Assembly (NCBI RefSeq): GCF_003437035.1
Contig: NZ_QSRL01000008.1
Span: 40,798 to 104,797, forward strand
Source of the DNA: Collinsella sp. TF08-11AT
GTDB lineage: Bacteria > Actinomycetota > Coriobacteriia > Coriobacteriales > Coriobacteriaceae
DNA: 64,000 nt
Reading direction: 5' to 3'
Position numbers and translations under genes: made by a program. The notes beneath the pieces were generated by a model. It worked only from the letters and a program-made list of their open reading frames with translations, did no database searches and was not told the DNA's origin. How positions within the stretch are numbered: the first letter of the stretch is position 1; every line of letters starts with the position of its first letter. Of this stretch, positions 16,288-24,827 are shown piece after piece.

Positions 16288-17079
16288 ATGGCATCTACTT
16301 CAGACCTTTCACCGGCCGAGCGTCAGCGATTTATCATGAATTGGCTGGCCGAAAAGCCAAATATCTCGGTATCCGACATCGTTCGCCGTTTTTCGGTTTC
16401 GGAAGTCACCGCACGACACGACCTCATCTCGCTGGAATCCGAAGGCAAGCTGCGTCGCGTACGCGGCGGAGCGGTATCGCTTTCTCGCTCCAACGCAATC
16501 TCGTATCCCGAGGAGCGCATCAATGTCCAAGTCGAGGCCAAGGAGGCCATCGCCGCAACCGCAGCAACTCTTGTTGATGATGGCGATGTTCTGGTAATTG
16601 ATATCGGCACCACAGGCTTTTACTTCGCTAAGGCCCTCATGGACAAGCGTGAGATCACCATTATCACCGGCGATCTTGCAATCGCGAACTACGCCAGCTT
16701 CAATCTCCCCAATGCTTCGGTAGTGCTGCTGGGCGGCTCCGTGCGCAAGGGCCACCTCTATCTCGCGGGCGCACTGACGCTCGACTGCATGAGCAAACTA
16801 CATGCCGACAAGGCGTTTGTCAGTGCTGACGGATTCCACCCCGACCACGGTTTTACCGTCGAGCACGACTTCTCGGCCATGATCAAGCATATGTACCTTA
16901 CCAACTCAAACCAGGGCTACATGATGGTTGACCAGGGAAAGTTCAACAAGACCAGTTTTTATCAGTCCGCGCAGATCGATGACCTCGACGGCATCATCGT
17001 TGATGGAGACGACGAGGGCATCATGACGGCGGCGATCGAGAGCAGTCGCAGTCATCCCAAGCTCTATATTGCAAAATAG
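16288..17079 (+). CDS. DeoR/GlpR family transcriptional regulator
   Basis: A 263-residue DeoR-family repressor. The N-terminal helix-turn-helix (ISVSDIVRRFSVSEVTARHD, about residues 26-45, then LRRVRGGAV) is followed by a sugar-phosphate-sensing domain (DIGTTGFYFAKAL, GGSVRKGHLYLAG, DKAFVSADGF). The ATG at 16288 is preceded by AAAAGGA at 7 bases; the frame stays open upstream but has no ribosome site there. It is divergent from the PTS-transaldolase operon and probably represses it until a phosphorylated intermediate binds. Confidence 0.9.
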   Translation: MASTSDLSPAERQRFIMNWLAEKPNISVSDIVRRFSVSEVTARHDLISLESEGKLRRVRGGAVSLSRSNAISYPEERINVQVEAKEAIAATAATLVDDGDVLVIDIGTTGFYFAKALMDKREITIITGDLAIANYASFNLPNASVVLLGGSVRKGHLYLAGALTLDCMSKLHADKAFVSADGFHPDHGFTVEHDFSAMIKHMYLTNSNQGYMMVDQGKFNKTSFYQSAQIDDLDGIIVDGDDEGIMTAAIESSRSHPKLYIAK

Positions 17080-17086
17080 CTCAAAT

Positions 17087-17126
17087 GGCCGGGTCGCCCC
17101 CACTGCGGGCGACCCGGCCATTTATT
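17087..17126. terminator. Bidirectional terminator after the DeoR gene
   Basis: A perfect 13-bp stem GGCCGGGTCGCCC / GGGCGACCCGGCC with loop CCACTGC, followed by ATTTATT on the plus strand and ATTTGAG on the minus strand. Confidence 0.8.
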
Positions 17127-17394
17127 AAATCAACCCAAAATGCTGCATCGCTGTGACGGTGCCGTCGTGTGCGACGTCGTCGGTCACGTAGTCGGCGATC
17201 GCCTTGACCTCGGGCATGGCGTTGCCCATGGCGACAGCCGTCTCGACGGCGGCGAGCATGCCCAGGTCGTTGCCCGAATCGCCAAAGCCAAAGGTGCGCT
17301 CGTTGCCAGCGCGACCCAGATACGCCAGCGCCCGCGCCAGGCCCACGCCCTTGTCGATGCCCTTGGGGCTCAACTCGCGATTTGTTTGCTGGGC
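17125..17394 (-). pseudogene. Truncated Cof-type HAD hydrolase, C-terminal part only
   Basis: The open stretch encodes about 90 residues ending in the C-terminal third of a Cof-like HAD phosphatase: SPKGIDKGVGLARAL, then the motif IV block GFGDSGNDLGMLAAV and VAMGNAMPEVKAIADYVTDD. The N-terminal DxDGT half is missing, and an in-frame stop lies at 17395-17397 immediately upstream. Upstream DNA is unrelated and leads into the esterase terminator. It looks like a gene cut by the arrival of the neighbouring 17.4-26.9 kb block. Confidence 0.75.
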
Positions 17395-17499
17395 TCACTT
17401 GGAAGAGCGGCGGTAAACGCATCTCCCGGTTAATCCGGCACCGCCGAAGCGAACCCCACACACGCCCTCCGGCAAGCGGCACGCGCCCGTCAACGCAAA

Positions 17500-17534
17500 G
17501 GTCCGGCGGGACGCACCTAGCATCCCGCCGGACC
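17500..17534 (-). terminator. Terminator of the esterase-AKR-PTS gene block
   Basis: A perfect 12-bp stem GGTCCGGCGGGA / TCCCGCCGGACC with an 11-base loop, 34 bases after the esterase stop on the minus strand. No clear T-run. Confidence 0.6.
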
Positions 17535-17567
17535 GCCACTCGTCCAGGAGGCCGCCGCGACGAGCCC

Positions 17568-18647
17568 CTAGATCTTCGCAAGCTCCTCGGAGATGACGCG
17601 GCAGACGTCCTCAGCCTGAGGCATCACGCCGTACATCTCGAAGAAGCCGTGGTCGCAGCCGCGATAGCGAATCGCGGTGACGTCAACGCCCGCATCCTGC
17701 AGCCTCTTCGCGAATAGCTCGTCCTGATAGCGCAGGTAGTCATACTCGGAAGAGATGATGACCGTGCGGGGGAACGCGCTCACGTCCTCCGCGAACAGGG
17801 CAGACACCCTCGGGTCGAGCATCTCCTCCGCATTGCCGTTGGTATACATCACTGGCAGGTCGTCGTTGGCGTTGCGGATGCGATCCACCCTGCTCAGAGC
17901 CTCGGCCCTCTGGTCGTTCACGATCTCATAGAGGTCATAGGACCATTCCTCCGGAACAGGGCCGCCGTCGACGAGCGGATACAGCTCGGCCACGAGCTTG
18001 ATCCTGTCCGCATGGGACCCGTCGAGGACGACGGCGTTGGTCAGGCTTCCGCCCGCGGAGTCGCCAGCCACGGCGACCCGCGTCGCGTCGACACCCAGCT
18101 CATCCGCATGCTCGACAAGCCAGTCGAGCGTCTTCACGCAGTCCTCGACACCACCGGGGAACATCGTCTCGGGAGACAAGCGGTACTCCGGGTAGATCGC
18201 GACGCAGCCCGTTCGCTCCGCGATGTCGCGCAGGCAGTTCTCGTACTGGCCAATGTTGCCCACCATGAAGCCGCCGCCGTGGATGAACACGAGCGCGGCG
18301 GAGCCGCACCCGTGGCCCTCGGGCGTGAAGACGTGCAGGGGAATGCCCCTGTCGCCAAAGTTCATGACGACGGTCTTCTTGGCGACGTTCGAGCCCCTCA
18401 CGACATGGGTCTCCTTGTTGGGAGCGGAGCGCCACGCGATCACGTCCACCGGCCCCGCCGGCGCCGGGCCGGCGGCGAGCTTCGCATGGGCGCGCGCGTA
18501 GACGCGCGGATCGAGCACGCGCTCGCGCTCGTCTCCCGGCACGGGCTTCAGCAGGAGCTTCAGCCCGTTGGGCTCCACGACCTCCCTAGATCCACGCTCA
18601 AGCACTTCAAGCTCGGAAGTGGGGTACTTCCTCTCCTCGGTGCCCAT
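17568..18647 (-). CDS. Alpha/beta hydrolase, HSL-type esterase
   Basis: A 359-residue serine hydrolase. The oxyanion-hole motif HGGG (VFIHGGGFMVGN) and the nucleophile elbow GDSAGG (VAGDSAGGSL) define the hormone-sensitive-lipase family. The C-terminal part supplies the Asp (EYDYLR) and His (GCDHGFFEM) of the triad. No signal peptide, so it acts in the cytoplasm. It is 2 bases from the aldo/keto reductase stop and has only a weak ribosome site, suggesting translational coupling. In this sugar-uptake block it might remove acyl groups from an imported sugar ester; that is conjecture. Confidence 0.88.
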   Translation of the reverse strand: MGTEERKYPTSELEVLERGSREVVEPNGLKLLLKPVPGDERERVLDPRVYARAHAKLAAGPAPAGPVDVIAWRSAPNKETHVVRGSNVAKKTVVMNFGDRGIPLHVFTPEGHGCGSAALVFIHGGGFMVGNIGQYENCLRDIAERTGCVAIYPEYRLSPETMFPGGVEDCVKTLDWLVEHADELGVDATRVAVAGDSAGGSLTNAVVLDGSHADRIKLVAELYPLVDGGPVPEEWSYDLYEIVNDQRAEALSRVDRIRNANDDLPVMYTNGNAEEMLDPRVSALFAEDVSAFPRTVIISSEYDYLRYQDELFAKRLQDAGVDVTAIRYRGCDHGFFEMYGVMPQAEDVCRVISEELAKI

Positions 18648-18649
18648 GG

Positions 18650-19594
18650 CTAGCCGATCTTCAGCTCGTCAAGCTTGGCGTCAAGCTTGGCCATCTCATC
18701 GGCGGAAAGCTCCCACTCGAACGTCTCGCAGTTCTGAATCGCGTGGGCGTCCGTGCGCACGCCAACGAGCGCGGTGCCCACGTACTCCTTCTGGGTGCTC
18801 CAGTTCACGGCGACCTGTGCCACGGGCTTGTCATGAGCCTCGGCGATCTCGTCCATGACCTTGAGCAGCTCCTGGACGCGCGAGAACTTGGGCTCCTGGA
18901 AGTAGTCGTAGAAGCCGCCACGAACATCGCCCTCCTCGAACTTCGGCAGCTCGCGGAACTTGCCCGACAGGATGCCCGCGCCAAGGGAGCCATAGGTGAA
19001 GGAGTCGATGCCACGCTCGTAGCCCCACTTGATAAGGTCCTCGGAGGAGCGGTCGACCATGGAGTAGGGCGGCTGCTGGACGTCGACCTGAGCGACCTTC
19101 TCGCACTCCTCGATCATCTCGGTCGTGAAGTTGGAGACGCCGATGTGGCGAATCTTGCCTTGCTCCTTGAGGAGCTGGAGGGCGCACATCGTCTCGGAGA
19201 ACGGGGTCTTGGCGTCGGGCCAGTGCACGAAGTAGAAGTCGATGTAGTCGGTGCGGAGATTGCGCAGCGAGCTCTCGACCTCCCTCATGATGTTCTTGAA
19301 CGAAGAGTCGCGGTCATAGCCGGCGGCGCTGGTGATCAGGCCAACCTTGGTCGAGAGCAGGTAGCTCTCTCGGTCGACGCCCCTGAGCGCGTTGCCGACG
19401 ACCTTCTCGGACGCGCCGTTGCCATAGCACGGCGCGGTGTCAATGAGGTTGACGCCGTGATCGAGCATGGTGCGGATGGCGGACATGCTGGCGGCGTCAT
19501 CGTTCTCACCAAAGGAGTCGCCGCCGATCGCCCAGGTGCCCACGGCGAGCTGGGAGACGTCAACGTCGGAGTTCTTGAGGTGCGTGTAGCGCAT
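18650..19594 (-). CDS. Aldo/keto reductase
   Basis: A 314-residue NADPH-dependent (beta/alpha)8 reductase. The catalytic tetrad is visible: Asp in NLIDTAPCYG with Tyr 5 residues on, Lys in LLSTKVGL and His in FYFVHWPDAKTP. AAGGAG is 5 bases before the ATG. It lies between the esterase and the PTS IID gene on the same strand and may reduce a sugar aldehyde or ketone in the same pathway. Phe codons here are nearly all TTC, unlike genes outside the block. Confidence 0.9.
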   Translation of the reverse strand: MRYTHLKNSDVDVSQLAVGTWAIGGDSFGENDDAASMSAIRTMLDHGVNLIDTAPCYGNGASEKVVGNALRGVDRESYLLSTKVGLITSAAGYDRDSSFKNIMREVESSLRNLRTDYIDFYFVHWPDAKTPFSETMCALQLLKEQGKIRHIGVSNFTTEMIEECEKVAQVDVQQPPYSMVDRSSEDLIKWGYERGIDSFTYGSLGAGILSGKFRELPKFEEGDVRGGFYDYFQEPKFSRVQELLKVMDEIAEAHDKPVAQVAVNWSTQKEYVGTALVGVRTDAHAIQNCETFEWELSADEMAKLDAKLDELKIG

Positions 19595-19691
19595 ATTCTC
19601 TCCTTCTAATGGGGCGGCACGCGTCGAATGTCCTCGATCGCGTGCCGCCAGGAATTGCCTTGAACAGGCTTCGGATGATCCGGAAACCGCC

Positions 19692-20528
19692 TTACACGAT
19701 GCCCACGAGGCCGAGGACGAGCGCCAGAACCATGATGCCGACCAGGATGATGTTGACGTTCACGTTCTTCTTGCGCAGGAGCCAGAGGACGACGAGCGTA
19801 AGTCCCAGAGGCACGATGCCCTTGAAGATCGAGTCGAGGTAGGTCTGGATCATGACGGGGTCGGAGTCCTGAACCGGAATGGACAGGATCGTGTTGAATT
19901 GGACGTTCGCCGCGGTCATGGCGCCGATCATCACCAGGCCGATCGTGGAGGTCGCCTTGGTGATGAGCTTCATGAGACCACCCTCGTACATCTCGGAGAT
20001 GAAGTTGGTGCCCATGCTGAAGCCGAGGTAGGTCATGAAGTATCGGCAGAGGATCGACGGGATGTTGTAGATCAGCAGGAACATGATCGCGCCGAGGGGC
20101 GAGCCGCTCATGGCGAGGTTAATGCCGATGCCGGCGGCGATAACACGCAGGACGCCCCAGAAGATTGCGTCGCCGATGCCGGACATCGGGCCCATCAGGG
20201 AGACCTTGATACCGTCGATGGACTCGGTGTCGAAGTCTTCGTGCTGCGAGTTCTCCCTCTCCATGGAGGCGACGAGGCCCATGGCGAACGTGCCGACGTT
20301 CTGGGTAATGTTGTACCAAGTCGTGTGACGCTTCATGGCGTCGGCACGAGCCTCGGGGTCATCGGCGTAGTAGCGGTTAAGCGCGGGCTGGACGGAGTAC
20401 AGCCAGCCGTCGGCGCCAGCCTTGACGGAACCGCCGGCGCAGGAAGCGAACACGGAGAAGGAGCGCAGGAAAATGCTGTTGAGCATCTTCTTGTCTTCAG
20501 GGCTCACATTCTTGGTCAGGTTGCTCAT
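19692..20528 (-). CDS. PTS mannose-family subunit IID
   Basis: A 278-residue IID membrane component of the mannose-fructose-sorbose PTS family, with the characteristic N-terminal SIFLRSFSVFASCAGG-type segment, WYNITQNVGTFAMGLVASME and a hydrophobic C-terminal anchor. It starts at MSNLTKN (20528), overlapping the IIC stop by 4 bases. With IIC it forms the sugar channel; IIA and IIB phosphorylate the cargo. Confidence 0.92.
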   Translation of the reverse strand: MSNLTKNVSPEDKKMLNSIFLRSFSVFASCAGGSVKAGADGWLYSVQPALNRYYADDPEARADAMKRHTTWYNITQNVGTFAMGLVASMERENSQHEDFDTESIDGIKVSLMGPMSGIGDAIFWGVLRVIAAGIGINLAMSGSPLGAIMFLLIYNIPSILCRYFMTYLGFSMGTNFISEMYEGGLMKLITKATSTIGLVMIGAMTAANVQFNTILSIPVQDSDPVMIQTYLDSIFKGIVPLGLTLVVLWLLRKKNVNVNIILVGIMVLALVLGLVGIV

Positions 20529-21337
20529 GCGAAGAAATCCTCCTCGTCGCTGGTTACAGAGTCGCCGGAAACGGCCTGGGTGGCCACTCCCTTCTTGGTG
20601 AGATCGAAGATCTCCTTGTCGCGGAGGGCGGAGGCAACCGCGATGATGACACCGAGAACTGCGATGGCGATCATCGGGAGGCCGAGGTACTGGTAGAGCG
20701 TAAAGCCCAAGAAGAAGTAGATGCTGAGCTCGGTGCTCCACAGCATCTGGAGCAGGAGCGCCATACCAACGGCGGGCAGGAGGGCACCCACGGCGTTGAG
20801 GCCGCTCATGACATTGGCCGGAATCTGGTTGACAATGGCGGCAACGGGCTCGGCGCCAAGGTAAACGCCGAGGAAGGCGATGAGGCCAAAGGCGGCGTAC
20901 TTAACGAACCAGAGAACGAAGTGCTGAAGCGCGAGGCCCTTCTCGTTGCCCTCGGCGGCCATCTTGTCAAAGGTGGCTGCGAAGAACGCGAGGAACACGT
21001 TGTTCATGAAGATCGAGAGAAATGCGGTGACGACGCCCACGGGAACGGCCAGTGTGATGGCGGCACCCTGGTCGATACCAGCGCCAACGGTGAAGGCGAC
21101 GGCGAGGGCGGTCGCGGTAACAGGCTCGGCGGAGATAGCGCCACCAATGTTAACCGCGCCCATGAAGATCGCCTCGAGAGAGGCACCGATGATGACACCG
21201 GTCTTGACGTCGCCCATCAGGAGGCCCGCAACGAGACCTACCACGAGAGGACGCTCGATCATGCACTGACCGAGAACCCAGTTGCCGCCGTAGCAAATCA
21301 GCACGGTCAACCAGGCCATTATTGCCAACCCAACCAT
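20525..21337 (-). CDS. PTS mannose-family subunit IIC
   Basis: A 270-residue polytopic IIC permease of the mannose-family PTS. Conserved blocks include IERPLVVGLVAGLLMGD, GVIIGASLEAIFMGAVNIGG and the acidic C-terminus. AAGGAAG lies before the ATG. It is the third gene of the IIA-IIB-IIC-IID series. Substrate specificity of this family (mannose, fructose, sorbose, N-acetylgalactosamine, fructosamines) cannot be decided by eye. Confidence 0.92.
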   Translation of the reverse strand: MVGLAIMAWLTVLICYGGNWVLGQCMIERPLVVGLVAGLLMGDVKTGVIIGASLEAIFMGAVNIGGAISAEPVTATALAVAFTVGAGIDQGAAITLAVPVGVVTAFLSIFMNNVFLAFFAATFDKMAAEGNEKGLALQHFVLWFVKYAAFGLIAFLGVYLGAEPVAAIVNQIPANVMSGLNAVGALLPAVGMALLLQMLWSTELSIYFFLGFTLYQYLGLPMIAIAVLGVIIAVASALRDKEIFDLTKKGVATQAVSGDSVTSDEEDFFA

Positions 21338-21383
21338 TTGACTTCCTTTCTTTCATTTCATTTGGCCGCCTGGCCAAATCCCC

Positions 21384-21887
21384 TTATTTCCCCGCCGCCT
21401 CGATCAGACTCTTGAGAGGAGTCTTGGGATTGGACGGGATAAGCTGATGGAAAACCGGAATACCCTGCTCGCAAAGCTCCTTCGCGGCCTCGAGCTCATC
21501 CGGGTTGAGCATGATCGTGGAGTTGAGGGCGACCTTGCTATCCGGATCGGACTTGTCGAAGCGGCCGACGTTGGCAACGTTCACGCCCTCAATCTTGCCC
21601 GGCGCGCCCTTAACGAGCTCAAGCACGTCACGCACGCAGTTGGTGAGCGCGAAGATGCGCATGGAGTCCGCGCGCGGATCGTTCGCGATGCGGCAGGCAT
21701 CCGGAACGTCCTTGACGAGGAGTTTCTGGCCCGCCGGCGTACCCATGGAAAGCGTCATGCGAAGGGCGTCGCTCTCCACGGCGTGCTTGTTGGCGACGAT
21801 GATCCTGGTGGTGTTGAGCTCCTTGGTCCACACCAGGGCGACCTGTCCGTGAATCAGACGGTCATCGACTCGAACCTGAACAATCAT
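21384..21887 (-). CDS. PTS mannose-family subunit IIB
   Basis: A 167-residue cytoplasmic IIB phosphocarrier. The phospho-His is His13 in RVDDRLIHGQV, the hallmark of the mannose family. It receives phosphate from the IIA protein encoded upstream. It has a GAGAGGAAG ribosome site. Confidence 0.93.
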   Translation of the reverse strand: MIVQVRVDDRLIHGQVALVWTKELNTTRIIVANKHAVESDALRMTLSMGTPAGQKLLVKDVPDACRIANDPRADSMRIFALTNCVRDVLELVKGAPGKIEGVNVANVGRFDKSDPDSKVALNSTIMLNPDELEAAKELCEQGIPVFHQLIPSNPKTPLKSLIEAAGK

Positions 21888-21916
21888 TGCTTCCTCTCTC
21901 TACTTGTTAGTACTCT

Positions 21917-22345
21917 CTAATCAAAGAAGTCTCCCTCGGACTCCTCGTTGTCCGCGGCCTTGCTCGGAGGCTCGACGACCTGCATCGTCGCCCTCGCCAG
22001 CTCGACGCTCTGCTTGATCGAATCTGCCGTGACCGGCTCGGCGCCGAGGAGCGTCTCGATCACGAGGCCGAGGTTCATACCGGTGACGTGGACGATTCCG
22101 CGCTTCTCCGGCTCCATAAGGACGACCTTCTGGAAGACGGAACCACCGTAGATGTCGGTGAAGATGATGGCCTCGTCCTCAGGGCCCACCGAGTCAATAA
22201 AGGCCTGGATGCGAGGGGTGAAATCGGAGTCGTCCACGTAGCAGTCAACTGCCTCCACCATGTCCGCCATGCCGGTCAGGATTCCGATCGAGCTCCTGAT
22301 TCCGCTTGCGAGGTGGCCGTGCGACGCGACAAGAACTTTCTTCAT
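21917..22345 (-). CDS. PTS mannose-family subunit IIA
   Basis: A 142-residue IIA phosphocarrier with the phospho-His at His9 (LVASHGHLASG) and the conserved FTDIYGGSVFQ block. It starts 10 bases after the class II aldolase stop, so both belong to one transcript. Separate IIA and IIB genes are found here, unlike the fused ManX of E. coli. Confidence 0.92.
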   Translation of the reverse strand: MKKVLVASHGHLASGIRSSIGILTGMADMVEAVDCYVDDSDFTPRIQAFIDSVGPEDEAIIFTDIYGGSVFQKVVLMEPEKRGIVHVTGMNLGLVIETLLGAEPVTADSIKQSVELARATMQVVEPPSKAADNEESEGDFFD

Positions 22346-22355
22346 CGAGTCTCTC

Positions 22356-23210
22356 CTAGAGCGAATAGTGGTTGGGGTTCAGAAGCTGGATCTTGCTGAC
22401 GACGAACGCGCGCATGTCGGGGGCGGCGTCCATCAGGAGGCCTATGCCGTTGCCGTCGTTCTTACCGGAGTTGATGTCCTTCTCGAAGGCGCGGTACATG
22501 GAACGGAAGTACTCCGTGGCGATGTTGAACTTACTCATGCCGAGGTTCACGGCCTCCTGGAGCTGCTCGTCGGGGATGTCGGAGCATCCGTGCATGACGA
22601 GGGGGACGCTGACGGCCTCCCTGCAGGCCTTGATGCGCTCCATGTCGAGGTTCGGGACCTTGACATAGGGGCCGTGGGCATTGCCGACGGCGATGGCGAG
22701 CGAGCCGCAACCGGTGCCCTCGACAAACTCCTCGGCGAGGTTCGGGTCGGTGTAGTGGTCGCTGTTCACGAAGTCGTTGGCGTCAGAGCCGTTGCCGACA
22801 TGGCCGAGCTCGGCCTCGATGTCGACGTCGAAGATCTTGGCGACCTGGACGACGTCCTTCGTGAGCTGGAAGTTCTCCTCATAGGGAAGTGAGGAGCCGT
22901 CGACCATGACGGATGGGAAGCCGGCCTTGACGCCCTTGACGGCGATCTCGTAACCAGCGGAGTGATCCTGGTGGACGGCGACGGGCACGCTCGCGCGCTC
23001 GGCGTAATAGCGGGCGGCGAAGGCGATGATGTCGAGGGCGCAGTGGTCCTCGAAGCCAGGCCAGTACTGGATGATGATGGGCATGTGCTCATCCTCGGCG
23101 GCCTGGATCGCATAACGGATGGTCTCCGTATTGATGACGTTAATCGCGGGCACGCCATAGTGGTGCTCGGTCGCATGTTGAAGAAGCTCGTTGACCTTGA
23201 TGAGTGACAT
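22356..23210 (-). CDS. Class II (zinc) ketose-bisphosphate aldolase
   Basis: A 284-residue class II aldolase of the fructose/tagatose-bisphosphate family. Metal and catalytic residues are visible: QDHS (Asp/His), EAELGHVG, NAHGPY and the phosphate-binding MHGCSD near residue 210. The last replaces the more common HGGSG or HGASG, so the enzyme may belong to a less studied subgroup. It lies directly upstream of the mannose-family PTS genes, consistent with cleavage of a ketose bisphosphate formed from the imported sugar. No kinase for the second phosphorylation is in the block. Confidence 0.88.
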   Translation of the reverse strand: MSLIKVNELLQHATEHHYGVPAINVINTETIRYAIQAAEDEHMPIIIQYWPGFEDHCALDIIAFAARYYAERASVPVAVHQDHSAGYEIAVKGVKAGFPSVMVDGSSLPYEENFQLTKDVVQVAKIFDVDIEAELGHVGNGSDANDFVNSDHYTDPNLAEEFVEGTGCGSLAIAVGNAHGPYVKVPNLDMERIKACREAVSVPLVMHGCSDIPDEQLQEAVNLGMSKFNIATEYFRSMYRAFEKDINSGKNDGNGIGLLMDAAPDMRAFVVSKIQLLNPNHYSL

Positions 23211-23324
23211 CTTTGTCTTCCTTTCACCTGAATAATCATTGGATCGGACAGTTCTCAGCTCGTCAGCTGGTTGAACACGAAGCGAAGCGCGAGGCAGGCA
23301 GGCGCTTGCGAGGCGCGGTGGAGC

Positions 23325-24527
23325 CTATGCGGCCGCCTGGCCCTCAGGCTGCGGCGCCGCGCTTCGACGCCATAGCACGTACGCCACAAGAGCAGCGACT
23401 GCAGCAATCGTTGAAGCGAGGGCGAAGGCCAGGAAACCCGCGTGCGTGCCGAGCGCATCGCACGCCCAACCGCCAAACAGGTTCGCAACCACGACGGACA
23501 GACCGCTCTGGACCATCGCGAAGGCGCTCTGACCTCGAGCGCGACAATCCTCGTAAGTGTGGTTGGCAATGTAGGTAACGCAGGAGTAGTAGACGGTCAT
23601 GTAACTCACGCTCTGCAGCAGCTGGCCGCAGACCATGACCGGGACGATGCCGGTGCCCACAAGCACGAGCCTGAGCGCCGCCATGAAGCAGGAAAAGATC
23701 AGGAGGTTCATCTCGCCGAAGCGCCTGACCAGCTTGGAGGAAACGAGCAGGATGGGGATCTCGCTCGCAGCGGAGACCGCACTCAGGACGCCCACGAGGT
23801 TCTGACCCTCGCCAAGCTCGACCGCGTAGCGGCCCAAGAACGCCCCGATGAAGCCAATCGCGGCCGAACTGATGAAGGCGAAGACCAAGACGAAGGCGAT
23901 CTCATTGCTGGTGAACAGCGAGAGGAGGCCCTTTCCGTGGGAGACCTTGGGATCGTCCGCGGCATTGGCGCGAATTCCCGCCTCGGGGAGGCGCCACATG
24001 TGAGCCGCGAAGACCACCAGCGCGGCGGAGACCACCGTGAACTGGATTTGAGGAGCCATGTCGAGCAGCCGACCGACGATCAGGACGACGATGGCATAGC
24101 CGATAGTGCCACCCATGCGAATGCGAGAAAAGTCCAGGCCAGAGCGATCCGCGAGCTCGATGACGAGGGAGTCGCTCAGGGGCAGGAGCCCCGAGAAAAA
24201 CGCCGAGAATGCAAAGGTTACGAGAAGGACCGGGACGAACGTCGACGCCAGGTAATACAGCGGAGCGAGTACCGCCGCCGCAAGGCAGAGGGCCACGATG
24301 ACCGCGCGGCGGCGCCCGAGCTTGTCGGCGATCGTCGACCAGAGCGGCTGGATGGCGAGCGCACACACCGGGGTCGCCGCGAGGAGAATGCCGGTCTGGG
24401 CCGCGCTGAGGCCGAGGCTCGTGTAGTGAGCGGAGAGAAACGGCGAGTACACACCCGCGCAGACCCAGTAGAGTACGTTCGCGAAGAACAGCGAAGTCAT
24501 GCTTGCGTTTGTCTTGGCGTTGTGCAT
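23325..24527 (-). CDS. MFS transporter (LacY/HcaT-like)
   Basis: A 400-residue major facilitator protein with twelve predicted helices and the motif ADKLGRRRAV between helices 2 and 3. The start FFANVLYWVCAGVYSPFLSAHY and the Pro/Asp-rich loop resemble the LacY/3-phenylpropionate-type proton symporters. GGGAG lies before the ATG. It is the first gene on the minus strand after the divergent RpiR promoter and may give a second uptake route for the same or a related sugar or glycoside. Confidence 0.8.
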   Translation of the reverse strand: MHNAKTNASMTSLFFANVLYWVCAGVYSPFLSAHYTSLGLSAAQTGILLAATPVCALAIQPLWSTIADKLGRRRAVIVALCLAAAVLAPLYYLASTFVPVLLVTFAFSAFFSGLLPLSDSLVIELADRSGLDFSRIRMGGTIGYAIVVLIVGRLLDMAPQIQFTVVSAALVVFAAHMWRLPEAGIRANAADDPKVSHGKGLLSLFTSNEIAFVLVFAFISSAAIGFIGAFLGRYAVELGEGQNLVGVLSAVSAASEIPILLVSSKLVRRFGEMNLLIFSCFMAALRLVLVGTGIVPVMVCGQLLQSVSYMTVYYSCVTYIANHTYEDCRARGQSAFAMVQSGLSVVVANLFGGWACDALGTHAGFLAFALASTIAAVAALVAYVLWRRSAAPQPEGQAAA

Positions 24528-24612
24528 CGTGCTTCTCCCTTCTTGCTCGCCGGGTGCCTGTCTGGGCTTCGAAGTGATTCACCATCTAGCGTGAAACGGA
24601 GTTGCGAGGCGT

Positions 24613-24756
24613 TGAAACAATGTTCTGTTGTTTCATCGTTTTCGTGCCGTTGTTTCACGGCTCATAAGATAGCAGCTCAAGCTGAGATTGCGCCGAGGAA
24701 GTACCGATTTACCGTGAACGGTAGGAAATCAGCGGTGAAACGCTATTTCACCGCTG
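24613..24756. promoter_or_regulatory. Divergent MFS/RpiR promoter with palindromic TGAAAC sites
   Basis: Two inverted repeats lie in the 300-base gap: TGAAACAA-N7-TTGTTTCA (24613-24635, perfect) and CAGCGGTGAAA-CGCTA-TTTCACCGCTG (24730-24756, perfect 11-bp arms). Extra GTGAAAC / GTTTCAC half-sites occur at about 24591 and 24650. They are good candidate operators of the RpiR regulator. Confidence 0.65.
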
Positions 24757-24827
24757 ATGAAACATTTTGCTTATTTTTCACCTCTCTTGACCTAAGATAC
24801 AAAGCAAGCTAGGACCAAGGAGTAACC

